This document shows, one piece after another, positions 19,001-30,487 of a DNA stretch of 64,000 nucleotides. The stretch lies in assembly GCF_001658025.2 (NCBI RefSeq), contig NZ_CP014007.2:3596001-3660000 (forward strand). The letters are read 5' to 3'. A program made the translations under genes and the position numbers. This stretch comes from Kosakonia oryzae (GTDB taxonomy: Bacteria; Pseudomonadota; Gammaproteobacteria; Enterobacterales; Enterobacteriaceae). Every line of letters begins with the position of its first letter. Positions within the stretch are counted from its first letter, which is position 1. Below the pieces are notes generated by a model. That model had not been told where the DNA came from, searched no databases, and worked only from the letters and a program-made list of their open reading frames with translations.

Positions 19001-22000
19001 CAGACGCGGATGCCGATTCTGATGCCGATTCCGATGCAGATGCTGACTCGGACGCGGATGCTGATGCGGACGCAGATTCCGATGCAGACGCAGATTCCGA
19101 CGCGGATGCAGATGCCGATTCTGACTCCGATGCTGATGCTGATGCCGATTCTGATGCGGATGCGGACGCTGATTCCGACGCGGACGCTGACTCCGACGCA
19201 GACGCAGATGCGGATGCTGATGCTGATGCCGACGCAGATTCCGACGCGGATGCAGATGCCGATGCCGATGCGGATTCTGATGCCGATTCCGACGCCGATG
19301 CAGATGCAGATGCAGATGCAGATGCAGATGCAGATGCCGACGCAGATTCGGACGCTGATGCTGACGCAGATGCGGATGCGGATGCAGATTCCGATGCAGA
19401 TGCGGACGCCGATGCCGATTCTGACGCTGATGCGGATTCCGATGCTGACTCGGACGCTGACTCCGACTCGGATGCCGATGCGGATGCCGATGCGGACGCT
19501 GACGCCGACGCCGATGCTGATTCCGACGCGGATGCAGATGCAGATACGGATGCCGACGCTGATTCTGACGCCGATGCTGATGCAGATTCCGATGCCGACT
19601 CTGACGCTGATTCCGACGCCGACTCCGATGCCGATGCGGATGCCGATGCGGACGCCGATGCAGACGCTGATTCGGATGCGGATTCTGACGCTGACTCCGA
19701 TGCAGACGCTGATTCGGATGCGGATGCCGACGCCGACGCGGACACCGACGCCGATGCGGATGCTGATGCGGACGCGGATGCAGATGCGGACTCTGATGCT
19801 GATACGGACGCCGACGCGGATGCTGACGCCGATCCCGATTCCGACGCTGATGCCGATGCAGACGCTGATTCGGATGCGGATTCTGACGCTGACTCCGATG
19901 CAGACGCTGATTCGGATGCGGATGCCGACGCCGACGCGGACACCGACGCCGATGCGGATGCTGATGCGGACGCGGATGCAGATGCGGACTCTGATGCAGA
20001 CTCTGATGCTGATACGGACGCCGACGCGGATGCTGACGCCGATTCCGATTCCGACGCTGATGCCGACGCGGATGCCGACGCGGATGCCGATTCTGATGCA
20101 GATGCTGATTCTGACGCGGATGCCGACGCAGACGCAGATGCCGATGCAGACTCCGACGCGGATGCGGATGCGGACTCGGACGCAGATGCGGATGCCGATT
20201 CTGACGCCGATGCGGATGCCGATGCCGACGCTGACTCCGATGCTGATGCCGATTCTGACTCCGATGCCGATGCCGATGCTGATGCGGATGCCGATTCTGA
20301 TGCGGACTCTGACGCCGATGCTGATGCCGATGCAGACTCTGACGCTGACGCTGACGCTGACGCTGACGCCGATGCAGATTCTGATGCGGATGCAGACGCT
20401 GATGCTGATGCTGACTCTGATGCAGATGCCGATGCGGACGCTGACTCCGATGTAGACGCCGATGCCGATTCCGATGCAGACGCTGACGCTGATGCGGATG
20501 CGGATGCGGACGCTGATGCGGATGCTGATGCGGATGCTGACGCTGATGCTGACTCTGATGCAGATACCGATTCTGACGCTGATGCAGATGCAGACGCCGA
20601 TTCCGACGCGGATGCCGATGCAGACGCGGATGCCGATTCCGATGCAGATGCTGACTCGGACGCGGATGCTGATGCGGACGCAGATTCCGATGCAGACGCT
20701 GACTCGGATGCAGATGCAGACTCTGATGCGGATTCTGACGCAGATTCGGACGCTGACTCCGACGCCGATGCGGATGCTGATTCCGACTCCGACGCAGACG
20801 CGGACGCCGATGCCGACTCTGATGCAGATGCGGACGCCGATGCGGACTCCGACGCAGATTCGGACGCAGACTCCGATGCCGACTCTGACGCAGATGCGGA
20901 TGCGGATGCGGATGCAGATTCTGACGCAGACTCGGATGCAGATTCCGACTCCGACTCCGACTCCGACGCAGATGCGGATGCGGATGCCGATGCTGATGCT
21001 GATGCCGATGCAGATTCCGATGCTGATGCCGATGCAGATGCGGACGCCGATGCAGACTCCGACGCGGACGCTGATGCGGACGCCGATGCCGACTCTGACG
21101 CCGATGCCGATTCTGACGCGGACGCCGATGCAGATGCCGACGCGGACGCGGATGCGGATGCGGATGCGGATGCGGATTCCGACACGGATGCCGATTCTGA
21201 TGCAGACGCTGATGCCGATTCGGATGCAGATGCAGATGCGGACGCCGATTCTGACGCCGATGCGGATGCAGACGCTGATGCAGACTCCGATGCCGATTCT
21301 GATGCCGACTCGGACGCAGATGCAGATTCTGATGCGGATGCAGACGCCGATGCCGATGCCGATTCTGACGCGGACGCTGATGCAGATGCAGATGCGGACT
21401 CGGACGCTGATTCTGATTCTGATGCAGACGCGGATGCAGATGCAGACTCTGATGCGGACGCCGATTCTGATGCGGATGCTGACGCTGACGCTGATTCTGA
21501 TGCAGACGCGGATGCAGATTCTGATGCCGACGCCGATGCTGACTCGGACGCAGACGCGGATTCTGATGCGGATGCAGACGCCGATGCGGATGCCGATGCC
21601 GACGCTGATGCCGACTCGGATGCAGACTCCGATGCCGATTCTGATGCTGATGCTGATGCTGATGCTGATGCTGATGCTGATGCGGATGCCGATGCAGATG
21701 CCGATGCCGATGCGGATGCCGATGCAGATGCCGATGCGGATGCCGACGCAGACGCTGATTCGGATGCGGACTCTGATGCAGATGCGGACTCTGACGCCGA
21801 TGCAGATGCGGACGCCGATTCCGATGCGGACGCCGATTCTGATGCCGATGCGGACGCCGATGCCGATGCGGACTCTGACGCAGATTCCGATGCCGACGCC
21901 GATGCCGATTCCGATGCGGATGCTGATTCTGATGCAGACTCTGATGCTGATGCGGACGCCGATGCAGATGCAGATGCAGACGCCGATTCCGACGCGGATG

Positions 22001-25000
22001 CCGATTCTGATGCCGATTCCGATGCAGATGCTGACTCGGACGCGGATGCTGATGCGGACGCAGATTCCGATGCAGACGCAGATTCCGACGCGGATACAGA
22101 TGCCGATTCTGACTCCGATGCTGACGCCGATTCCGATGCGGACGCCGATTCTGATGCCGATGCGGACGCCGATGCCGATACGGACTCTGACGCAGATTCC
22201 GATGCCGACGCCGATGCCGATTCCGATGCGGATGCTGATTCTGATGCAGACTCTGATGCTGATGCGGACGCCGATGCAGATGCAGATGCAGACGCCGATT
22301 CCGACGCGGATGCCGATTCTGATGCCGATTCCGATGCAGATGCTGACTCGGACGCGGATGCTGATGCGGACGCAGATTCCGATGCAGACGCAGATTCCGA
22401 CGCGGATACAGATGCCGATTCTGACTCCGATGCTGACGCCGACGCCGATGCTGATGCTGACTCGGACGCAGACGCGGATTCTGATGCGGATGCAGACGCC
22501 GATGCGGATGCCGATGCCGACTCGGATGCAGACTCCGATGCCGATTCTGATGCTGATGCGGATGCCGATGCAGATGCTGATGCCGATGCGGATGCCGACG
22601 CAGACGCTGATTCGGATGCGGACTCTGATGCAGATGCGGACTCTGACGCCGATGCAGATGCGGACGCAGATTCTGATGCGGACGCCGATTCCGATGCGGA
22701 CGCCGATGCCGATGCGGACTCTGACGCAGATTCCGATGCCGACGCCGATGCCGATTCCGATGCGGATGCTGATTCTGATGCAGACTCTGATGCTGATGCG
22801 GACGCCGATGCAGATTCGGATGCAGATTCCGATGCTGATGCCGACTCCGATGCCGATTCTGACGCGGACGCCGATGCCGATGCAGATTCCGACGCAGACG
22901 CAGATTCGGACGCTGACGCGGATGCTGATTCGGATGCAGACTCCGACGCAGATGCTGATGCCGACTCTGACGCAGATGCGGATGCGGACTCGGATGCTGA
23001 CGCAGACGCCGATGCAGATGCCGACGCCGACGCCGACGCCGACTCCGACTCCGATGCAGATTCTGACGCCGATGCCGATGCCGATGCCGATGCCGACGCC
23101 GACGCCGACTCCGACTCCGATGCAGATTCTGACGCGGATGCTGATGCGGATGCCGATGCGGATGCTGATGCCGACTCCGATGCCGATTCTGATGCTGATG
23201 CTGATGCAGATGCAGATGCGGACACCGACGCCGATTCTGACGCGGATGCAGATGCCGACGCCGATGCGGACACCGACTCGGATGCCGACGCAGACGCAGA
23301 TTCTGACGCAGATGCCGATGCTGACTCCGACGCCGATTCTGACGCTGATGCAGACGCGGATGCCGACTCTGACGCCGACGCTGATGCAGACTCCGATGCT
23401 GATGCCGACGCGGATTCCGATGCCGATGCGGACGCCGATTCCGATGCGGATGCGGATGCCGATTCCGATGCGGATGCGGATGCCGATGCGGATGCGGATG
23501 CCGATGCTGATGCGGATTCCGACGCTGATGCAGATGCTGATTCGGATGCAGATTCTGACGCTGATGCAGATTCCGACGCCGATGCAGATTCTGATGCAGA
23601 TTCCGATGCGGACGCAGATGCGGATGCAGATGCGGACTCGGACGCAGATGCGGATTCCGACGCAGACTCTGATGCAGATGCAGACGCTGACTCGGATGCA
23701 GACTCTGACGCTGATGCGGACGCGGACTCAGATTCAGATCAACATTCCGATTCTGATGCGGATGCGGACTCTGACGCAGATTCTGACGCCGACTCAGATG
23801 CGGATTCTGACGCCGATGCTGATGCAGATTCCGATGCCGACTCTGACGCTGATTCCGACGCCGACTCCGATGCAGATTCTGACGCTGATGCGGATGCAGA
23901 CGCTGATGCCGATGCTGACTCCGACGCCGATTCCGACGCAGACGCTGATTCCGATGCTGACTCGGACGCGGATGCCGATTCTGACGCTGACGCGGATGCT
24001 GATGCGGATTCCGACGCCGATGCCGACGCCGATGCCGATGCCGATGCCGATGCCGACTCGGATGCCGATGCGGATGCAGATGCAGATGCAGATGCCGATG
24101 CGGACGCTGATGCTGACGCAGATGCCGATGCAGATTCCGATGCCGATGCCGATGCTGACTCGGATGCCGATGCGGATGCAGATGCAGATGCGGATTCTGA
24201 TGCCGACGCCGATGCCGATGCCGATGCCGATGCCGACGCCGATGCCGATGCCGACGCCGATGCCGATGCCGATGCCGACTCGGATGCCGATGCGGACGCC
24301 GATTCCGATGCGGATTCCGACGCCGATGCTGACTCGGACGCTGACTCCGATGCAGACGCTGATTCGGATGCGGATTCCGACGCCGACGCGGACGCCGATG
24401 CAGATTCTGATGCAGATTCCGATGCGGACTCGGATGCCGATTCTGACGCCGATTCTGACGCCGACGCTGATGCTGATGCAGATGCGGATGCCGACGCGGA
24501 TGCCGACGCCGATGCCGACGCCGATGCGGATGCAGATTCCGATGCGGATGCCGACGCGGATGCCGACGCCGATGCCGACGCGGATGCGGATGCAGATTCC
24601 GATGCGGACGCCGATGCGGATGCCGATGCCGACGCGGATGCGGATGCGGACTCCGACGCTGACGCGGATGCCGACGCGGATTCCGATGCGGACGCGGACG
24701 CCGATGCGGATGCAGATTCCGATGCGGATGCCGACGCGGATGCCGACGCCGATGCCGACGCGGATGCGGATGCAGATTCCGATGCGGACGCCGATGCGGA
24801 TGCCGATGCCGACGCGGATGCGGATGCGGATTCCGACGCCGACGCGGACGCCGATGCAGATTCTGATGCAGATTCCGATGCGGACGCAGATGCGGATGCC
24901 GATTCTGACGCCGACGCGGATGCAGATTCTGACGCCGATTCCGATGCGGATGCCGATGCGGATGCGGATGCCGATGCGGACTCCGACGCCGATCGCCCTT

Positions 25001-26799
25001 CTGATTCAGGCAGCGATTCGGATGTGCATCTGACTGTAACGGTGACACCGGGCGACAGTACGGATAATTCGTCTGACAATGGCGTCATTCATATCAATGG
25101 CGGCAGCGGTAATCCAAATGGTTATGACATACAGAATGGCGTGATTGTTGCTATTGGCGACAACGTGCAGATCTGGCTGACGCCGGACAGCCCGGACGGC
25201 GCGATTAAAGGCGATCACGTGCCTGAATGCAGCGATCCGAGTCAGATTCACTATTACGACAGCAACGGTAACGTGAACGGCAGCTCAGGCGATCACACCG
25301 ATATCTTTGTGGTGGGCGATCACACTGGCGGCTACTACCAGCAGGGTGACTGGTCGAACGATCACTATGATTTCCGTCCAGTCAATAATATTACCGGCAA
25401 CCAGGGTGTACCTGAGGGCGAAGCGGGCAAAGACTATATCTTTGTTAACGGTGACAGTTCCAATTACAACGTAACTGGCGTCGATCACCCGGATAACCAT
25501 CAGAACAACTCCGTTGATAACGTACAGATCACCAATACGGAAAATGGCTCGCACCCGATCGGTAATGCGAACGGTGTCGAAGGCATTATCTTTGGCGATG
25601 GTCCCTCTTCCAGTCTGGGCGGCTCTACGGATGTGACGCACTCCGTAACGCTGAACGTCGATGTGGATCTGCAAAGTTCCGACAGCGGCGATCATCTGAA
25701 CTCGATCACGATCAATGGCCTTCCGGAAGGGGCGCAATTTGGCGGCGAATATACCAGCGTCACCTACGACCCTGAGCATGGCAGCTACACGCTGACGTTT
25801 GATGACAGCACTACCCATTACGACGGGCAGGTGACGGTTACCCTGCCGGAAGGTGAAAGCAATCTCGGCGAGATCACCATAGATGTCGACTCAACGGCGT
25901 CCGATCAGATCGAACACGACTTCACCTTCGATGGCGAAGAAGGCGGGCAATTGACCAGCGGCACGGAGAGCGCGTCGGCTGATACCCTGCATCCAGTCTC
26001 AGAAAGCGTGGCCACAGATGATGTCACGCATGATGAAGCACACGCTGTCACAACGGATGATTCCGGCACGACAGCGACGGATGACGCCGCGGATAGCGCG
26101 CACGCTCAAGCCACCAGCGCCGCAGTGGATGACCTCTCGCATGCCGATGCCGGAGATACCCACGCAGATACCGATGATACCCACACCGACGCCGGAGATA
26201 CCCATGCCGACGCCGGAGATACGCATGCCGATGCGGGTGATACGCATGCCGACGCCGAGGCTACCGCTGATACCGACACAACGGCTGCTGACGATAACGC
26301 CAGTGCGCCATTACTGATCGATAGCAGTGAGATCAGCCTGGACTTTGGCAGTAGCGAAGAGGCCGAAACGCACGACGCGCAGAGTGTATCGACGACGGAT
26401 GCAGGATCGCTGAATAACCTGCTGGGCGACGATGGTGAGCAGGCTGAGAACGACACGGACGGGACAGCGGCTCACGCAACGCAGCCTGACAACAGCAGTG
26501 CTTCGGGTGATGGCAGCGATAGCGACTCACATGATAGCAGCGCCTCGCCAGGCCTTGACCAGGATCAGCCGCTCAATTTCAGCGACATCATCCTTGATGG
26601 TGACGAACACCAGGATCTGGCAAGCCTTATCCAGGGTGACAGCGCGCCAGCCACGCCAGTGGATCCCACGGAGGATACCGATCATCCCGCGCCTGTCGCA
26701 CCTCCCGGTGAAGGCGGCGATGACGCAGGCAGTGGTGATGGAGGCAGTCACGATGACATGGATAACTTGATCGCTAAACCCGACAGCGATGGAGGCTGA
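16078..26799 (+). CDS. Giant LapA-type surface adhesin with a 2,800-residue Asp-X repeat
   Basis: The product has 3,573 residues. Residues 1-130 match the LapA-family retention module: an [14 protein letters not shown] start, an acidic segment, then [12 protein letters not shown], where the Ala pair (102-103) is the expected LapG cut site, and a [20 protein letters not shown] closing strand. Residues 172-2971 are Asp at every second position alternating with Ala, Ser or rarely Thr. Residues 2972-3573 are acidic and Gly/Asn/His-rich, with six GDTHADA-like heptads and a [16 protein letters not shown] segment typical of type I secretion C termini. I see no Ig-like, VWA or RTX nonapeptide repeats. 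Only one Cys is evident (VPECSD). It should be exported by the TolC/ABC/HlyD genes that follow, held in the outer membrane, and released by LapG. Repeat polymorphism is likely. Confidence 0.88.
16591..24990 (+). repeat. 8.4-kb hexanucleotide-period repeat (GAY XCN)n
   Basis: The DNA is about 1,400 hexamers of the form GAY-GCN or GAY-TCN. Larger blocks are duplicated inside it: 18235-18530 recurs at 18589-18884 (offset 354 bp), 21828-22135 at 22140-22447 (312 bp), 24541-24648 at 24721-24828 (180 bp), and about 19654-19850 at 19852-20060 (198 bp, with a 12-bp insertion in the second copy). All offsets are multiples of six. This shows growth by unequal exchange or slippage. The composition leaves long open frames on both strands, which are not genes. 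Confidence 0.95.
26146..26265 (+). repeat. 21-bp repeats encoding GDTHADA heptads
   Basis: Near the adhesin C terminus, six heptads of the type GDTHADA (variants DDTHTDA and DDTHADT) occur in tandem. The His-Asp-rich composition could bind metal ions, but that is only an inference. They lie between a beta-rich domain and the terminal secretion region. Confidence 0.8.
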
Positions 26800-26852
26800 T
26801 GATTCAGCTCCCTTTTGCCCGGAATAAACCTCAACGCAGTACAAGGTGACAT

Positions 26853-28205
26853 ATGTTATATCGCAATACGCTGTTATTCGGAGTTGGGCTTTCGCTGCTT
26901 TTACTGAAAAGCGCGAACGCCACGACGATTGAACAAGCAGTGAAAGATGCCATCCTCTGGCATCCGGATGTGAGCGCGTCCAGTAATCGTCGCTATTCGG
27001 CGGAACAGGATCTGCGCGCAGCACGCGGGGGATATTATCCCAGCGTGGAACTCTCTGCGGGAACAGGCTGGGAGCGTTCGGATAACTCAACCACGCGCGC
27101 AGAGGGATACCATCAGCTCGATCTGCAACGTAACGAATCCAGCATTTCGGTGACGCAGAACCTGTTTAGTGGTTTTGCCACCCGTAGCGAAGTGGCCAGA
27201 CAGACCGCCACGGTCAACTCCCGCGCCTGGACGGTGCTGGACACCAGCGAAACAACGGCGCTGACAGCGATTCAGGCTTATCTGGATGTGCTGAGAGGTC
27301 GTCAGATGGTGCTGCTGGCAGAAGATAACCTGAAAAACCACGAGCGTATTTTCGATCAGATTACTTTACGTACCGAGCAGGGCGTTGGCCGTCAGGCCGA
27401 TTACGAACAAGCCGAAGCCCGACTGGCGCAGGCTCGTAATAACCTGCTGACGGAACAGACCAACCTGGATGATTCGCTGGCGAATTATCAAAGCGTGGTC
27501 GGTAAAGAAGCCGATGATCTCGTCCTTCCCGCCAAGGTTGCGATCCCTGATTCGCTGGAAGCGGCGCGGAAAGTGATGTTGCAAAACAGCCCATTACTGA
27601 AACAAGCCGATGCAGATGTGGAAGCCACGCGGCAGCAATATGAAGCGGCGAAGTCACGTTTTTACCCCAGCGTAAATCTGGAAGTGGCGCGCACAATGAA
27701 TGACAACATTGACGGCACCCGCGGCCATAACCAGGAATGGCAGGCGATGGTGCGCATGAGCTACAACCTCTACAACGGCGGCAGTGATAAAGCGGCCTTA
27801 ACGTCCGACGCTTACAAAATGAAGGAAGCGCAGGATGTCAAAAACAACGCCCTGCGCCAGCTTAACGAAGAGTTACGCCTCTCCTGGAACGCGTTACAAA
27901 ACGCCGAGAAACAGGTTCCTATCGCCAAAGATTACGCAGATCGAAGCAAGACGGTTCGCATCGCTTATCAGGAGCAGTTCAGCTTAGGCGATCGGTCACT
28001 GCTGGATATGCTCGACAGTGAAAACGAAGTCTTCACCGCCCAAAGCCGTTACATCGAGCTGCAATTTATCGAGATGTTTACCACGTACCGTATCAACGCA
28101 CGTACCGGAACATTACTCAAGGCAATGAATATCCAGCCGCCCTCTTCGGCTCAGCCCGTTGACGAGTTGCAAACTTCAAAAGTCGAATTGCCGGAACTGA
28201 AATAA
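26853..28205 (+). CDS. lapE: TolC-family outer-membrane channel of the Lap type I secretion system (LapE-type)
   Basis: This 450-residue protein has a signal peptide (LFGVGLSLLLLKSANA) and the duplicated TolC fold: repeated long helices with FYPSVNLE- and YYPSVELS-type strand starts. It has the TolC-family ending rich in Gln and Ser. It would form the outer-membrane duct of the secretion system and, by analogy with Pseudomonas LapE, also anchor the adhesin through its retention module. It starts 53 bp after the adhesin stop behind an AAGGTG ribosome site. Confidence 0.9.
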   Translation: MLYRNTLLFGVGLSLLLLKSANATTIEQAVKDAILWHPDVSASSNRRYSAEQDLRAARGGYYPSVELSAGTGWERSDNSTTRAEGYHQLDLQRNESSISVTQNLFSGFATRSEVARQTATVNSRAWTVLDTSETTALTAIQAYLDVLRGRQMVLLAEDNLKNHERIFDQITLRTEQGVGRQADYEQAEARLAQARNNLLTEQTNLDDSLANYQSVVGKEADDLVLPAKVAIPDSLEAARKVMLQNSPLLKQADADVEATRQQYEAAKSRFYPSVNLEVARTMNDNIDGTRGHNQEWQAMVRMSYNLYNGGSDKAALTSDAYKMKEAQDVKNNALRQLNEELRLSWNALQNAEKQVPIAKDYADRSKTVRIAYQEQFSLGDRSLLDMLDSENEVFTAQSRYIELQFIEMFTTYRINARTGTLLKAMNIQPPSSAQPVDELQTSKVELPELK

Positions 28206-28306
28206 CAGTTCGGCTTCAGGTTGGGGTATGTCAGGTGTTCCTGATGGGATATTCCCTTATTGGTTCTTTGCATAGCGGATTTCCCGCTGGTTTGAGAGGT
28301 CAGAAT

Positions 28307-30487
28307 ATGACGCAACATGATGATTCTCAAGATAACACTGATTCATCTAATGAGGTTCTCAGGAGCGATCCACGACAGACTCATGACGATCCTTTACTGG
28401 ATTGTCTGATGATTGTCTGCACGCTGCACAACATTACTACGTCGCGTCACGCCTTAACGTCCGGGCTGCCGCTAAAAAACAACACCCTGATCCTCAGCGT
28501 TTTTCCGCGTGCGGCGGCGCGGGCCGATTTGAAAGCGAGAACGCTTCAGCGCCCGCTCCAGACTATCTCTTCCCACTCATTACCGGCGATCCTGCTACTG
28601 AAAAACAACCAGGCCGCCGTGCTGGTTGCCTGGGACGGAGAAAAGGCGCGGCTGCTACCGAGTGAAACGGAAGGTGGAGAAATTACCCTGACGCGGGAAG
28701 AACTGGAAGAGACTTACAGCGGTGTCGCGATCTTTCTCCAGCCGCAGCATGAATACGATACGCAAGCGACGGCGAAGATTCCGCGTACCAAAAACTGGTT
28801 CCAGGATACGCTGAAGCTCTCGAAGTTCCTCTATATCGATGCGGTTGTTGCCAGTCTGCTGGTGAATATCATCGCGCTGGCCGCGCCCCTGTTCGTTATG
28901 AACGTCTATGATCGCGTCGTACCCAATCAGGCGACAGTGACGTTATGGGTGCTGGCCATTGGCATTACCATTGCCTACTTTTTTGATTTCATTCTGAAAA
29001 TATTGCGCGGAATGTGTCTGGATTTGGCGGGTAAAAAAACGGATCTGATCGTTTCTGCGGCGCTATTTGAGCGCATGTTGGGTATGAAGATGAAGCTTCG
29101 CCCGCCGCGCGTCGGCAGCTTCGCGCAAAACTTCCAGGAGTATCAGTCCGTACGCGATTTTCTCTCCTCGCTGACGCTGACCGGGATGATCGACTTCCCT
29201 TTCACCCTGCTAATTGTACTGGTCATCGGCATCATCGGCGGCCCGCTGGTTTTTATTCCGCTGGTCGCCTACCCGGTTGCGTTGGTGGGTAACTGGTTGC
29301 TCCAGCGCCCGTTGATGTCCAGAGTGCAAAAAACGTTCCGCTTGTCCAGCGAGCGTCAGGCCATGCTGGTCGAAACCCTGACCGGGCTTGATGCCATCAA
29401 AGTGAATAACGCGCAAAGCGAACGCCAGTATCAGTGGGAACAGATTATTGGTCAGCTCAGTAAAATGGAATTAAAGGTGAAATCGCTCTCGTTCGTCGCG
29501 GTTAACTTTACCTCCTGGATACAGCAGGCCAGCGGAGTGGCGATTATCGTCGCCGGGGTTTATGTCATTATCAGCGGCAATCTCACCCAGGGCGGTCTGG
29601 TTGCCTGCTACTTATTGCATCGCCGCGCCATGATGCCTGTCGGGCAGCTTTGCGGGCTGATTACCCGCTATCAACGGGCAAAAACCACCAAAGAAACGGT
29701 GGATCGCATGATGGATCTGGAGCAGGAAGTCCACGACGATGAGGTTCCGTTAAAACGCGAGAAAATCTCTGGTGCGATTGAGTTCCGCGATGTCACGTTT
29801 CACTATCCATCCAATCAATACACATCGCTGAATAATATCTCCCTGACCATCAAGCCGGGCGAAAAAATCGGCATTATCGGCCGCAGCGGTTCCGGCAAAA
29901 GCTCTCTGGCAAAATTGCTGGTCGGCTTCTACCAGCCGGATGCAGGCAGCATATTGATTGATGATATCGACGCCCGGCAGTTGGATGTGCATGAAGTGCG
30001 CCACAACATTGGCTATGCGCCGCAGGATATTCATTTGTTCAGCGGTACGCTGCGCGACAACTTGCTGTATGGCGCCAGCTATATGGATGAAGAAGCGATG
30101 CTGCGGGTGGCCACGATCACGGGCGTGCATGAGTTCGCGCGTCGCCATCCCTCCGGCTATAACATGCGCGTGGGCGAGCGTGGAATGAACCTTTCCGGCG
30201 GTCAGCGCCAGGCGGTAGCGCTGGCCCGTGCGCTGTTGCTTAATCCACCTATTTTATTGATGGATGAACCGACCAGCTCAATGGATAACACGAGCGAAGA
30301 ACAGATCAAAAAAGCCTTGATCCCGGTGGTAGCCGATAAGACGTTGTTATTGGTGACGCACCGCGCTTCATTACTGTCACTGGTTGAACGACTCATCATT
30401 CTCGATAACGGCAAAATCATTGCCGATGGTCCGAAAGAGAGTGTGATGAGTGCTCTGAAAAAGGGGCAAATCCATGCGAATCGTTGA
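28307..30487 (+). CDS. lapB: Type I secretion ABC transporter (LapB-type)
   Basis: The product is 726 residues from the ATG at 28307, chosen because a GAGAGG ribosome site precedes it; the frame is open upstream to 28235. An N-terminal C39-like domain seems to lack the peptidase Cys and His pattern, as in transporters that do not cleave their cargo. Then come a membrane domain with several hydrophobic helices and an ATPase domain with Walker A GRSGSGKSS, signature LSGGQRQ and Walker B ILLMDEPT. It would power export of the giant adhesin. Its end overlaps lapC by 14 bp. Confidence 0.92.
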   Translation: MTQHDDSQDNTDSSNEVLRSDPRQTHDDPLLDCLMIVCTLHNITTSRHALTSGLPLKNNTLILSVFPRAAARADLKARTLQRPLQTISSHSLPAILLLKNNQAAVLVAWDGEKARLLPSETEGGEITLTREELEETYSGVAIFLQPQHEYDTQATAKIPRTKNWFQDTLKLSKFLYIDAVVASLLVNIIALAAPLFVMNVYDRVVPNQATVTLWVLAIGITIAYFFDFILKILRGMCLDLAGKKTDLIVSAALFERMLGMKMKLRPPRVGSFAQNFQEYQSVRDFLSSLTLTGMIDFPFTLLIVLVIGIIGGPLVFIPLVAYPVALVGNWLLQRPLMSRVQKTFRLSSERQAMLVETLTGLDAIKVNNAQSERQYQWEQIIGQLSKMELKVKSLSFVAVNFTSWIQQASGVAIIVAGVYVIISGNLTQGGLVACYLLHRRAMMPVGQLCGLITRYQRAKTTKETVDRMMDLEQEVHDDEVPLKREKISGAIEFRDVTFHYPSNQYTSLNNISLTIKPGEKIGIIGRSGSGKSSLAKLLVGFYQPDAGSILIDDIDARQLDVHEVRHNIGYAPQDIHLFSGTLRDNLLYGASYMDEEAMLRVATITGVHEFARRHPSGYNMRVGERGMNLSGGQRQAVALARALLLNPPILLMDEPTSSMDNTSEEQIKKALIPVVADKTLLLVTHRASLLSLVERLIILDNGKIIADGPKESVMSALKKGQIHANR

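Noticed and set aside
16591-24990. Reading the repeat as a CRISPR array or satellite without coding function
   Set aside because: There are no spacers, the period is six bases, and the frame and Asp codons are kept for 8.4 kb inside one open frame flanked by recognisable adhesin ends.
16449-25088. Very long open frames on the minus strand and in the other plus frames across the adhesin repeat (over 1,000-2,800 codons each)
   Set aside because: A GAY-XCN repeat cannot make stop codons in most frames, so these follow from composition. They encode monotonous Ser-Ala, Arg-His-Pro or Met-Pro-Thr strings with no ribosome sites or domains.
28235-28306. Upstream extension of the LapB-type gene to an ATG at 28235
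   Set aside because: The extra 24 residues have no family match and no ribosome site, while the ATG at 28307 has GAGAGG in front.
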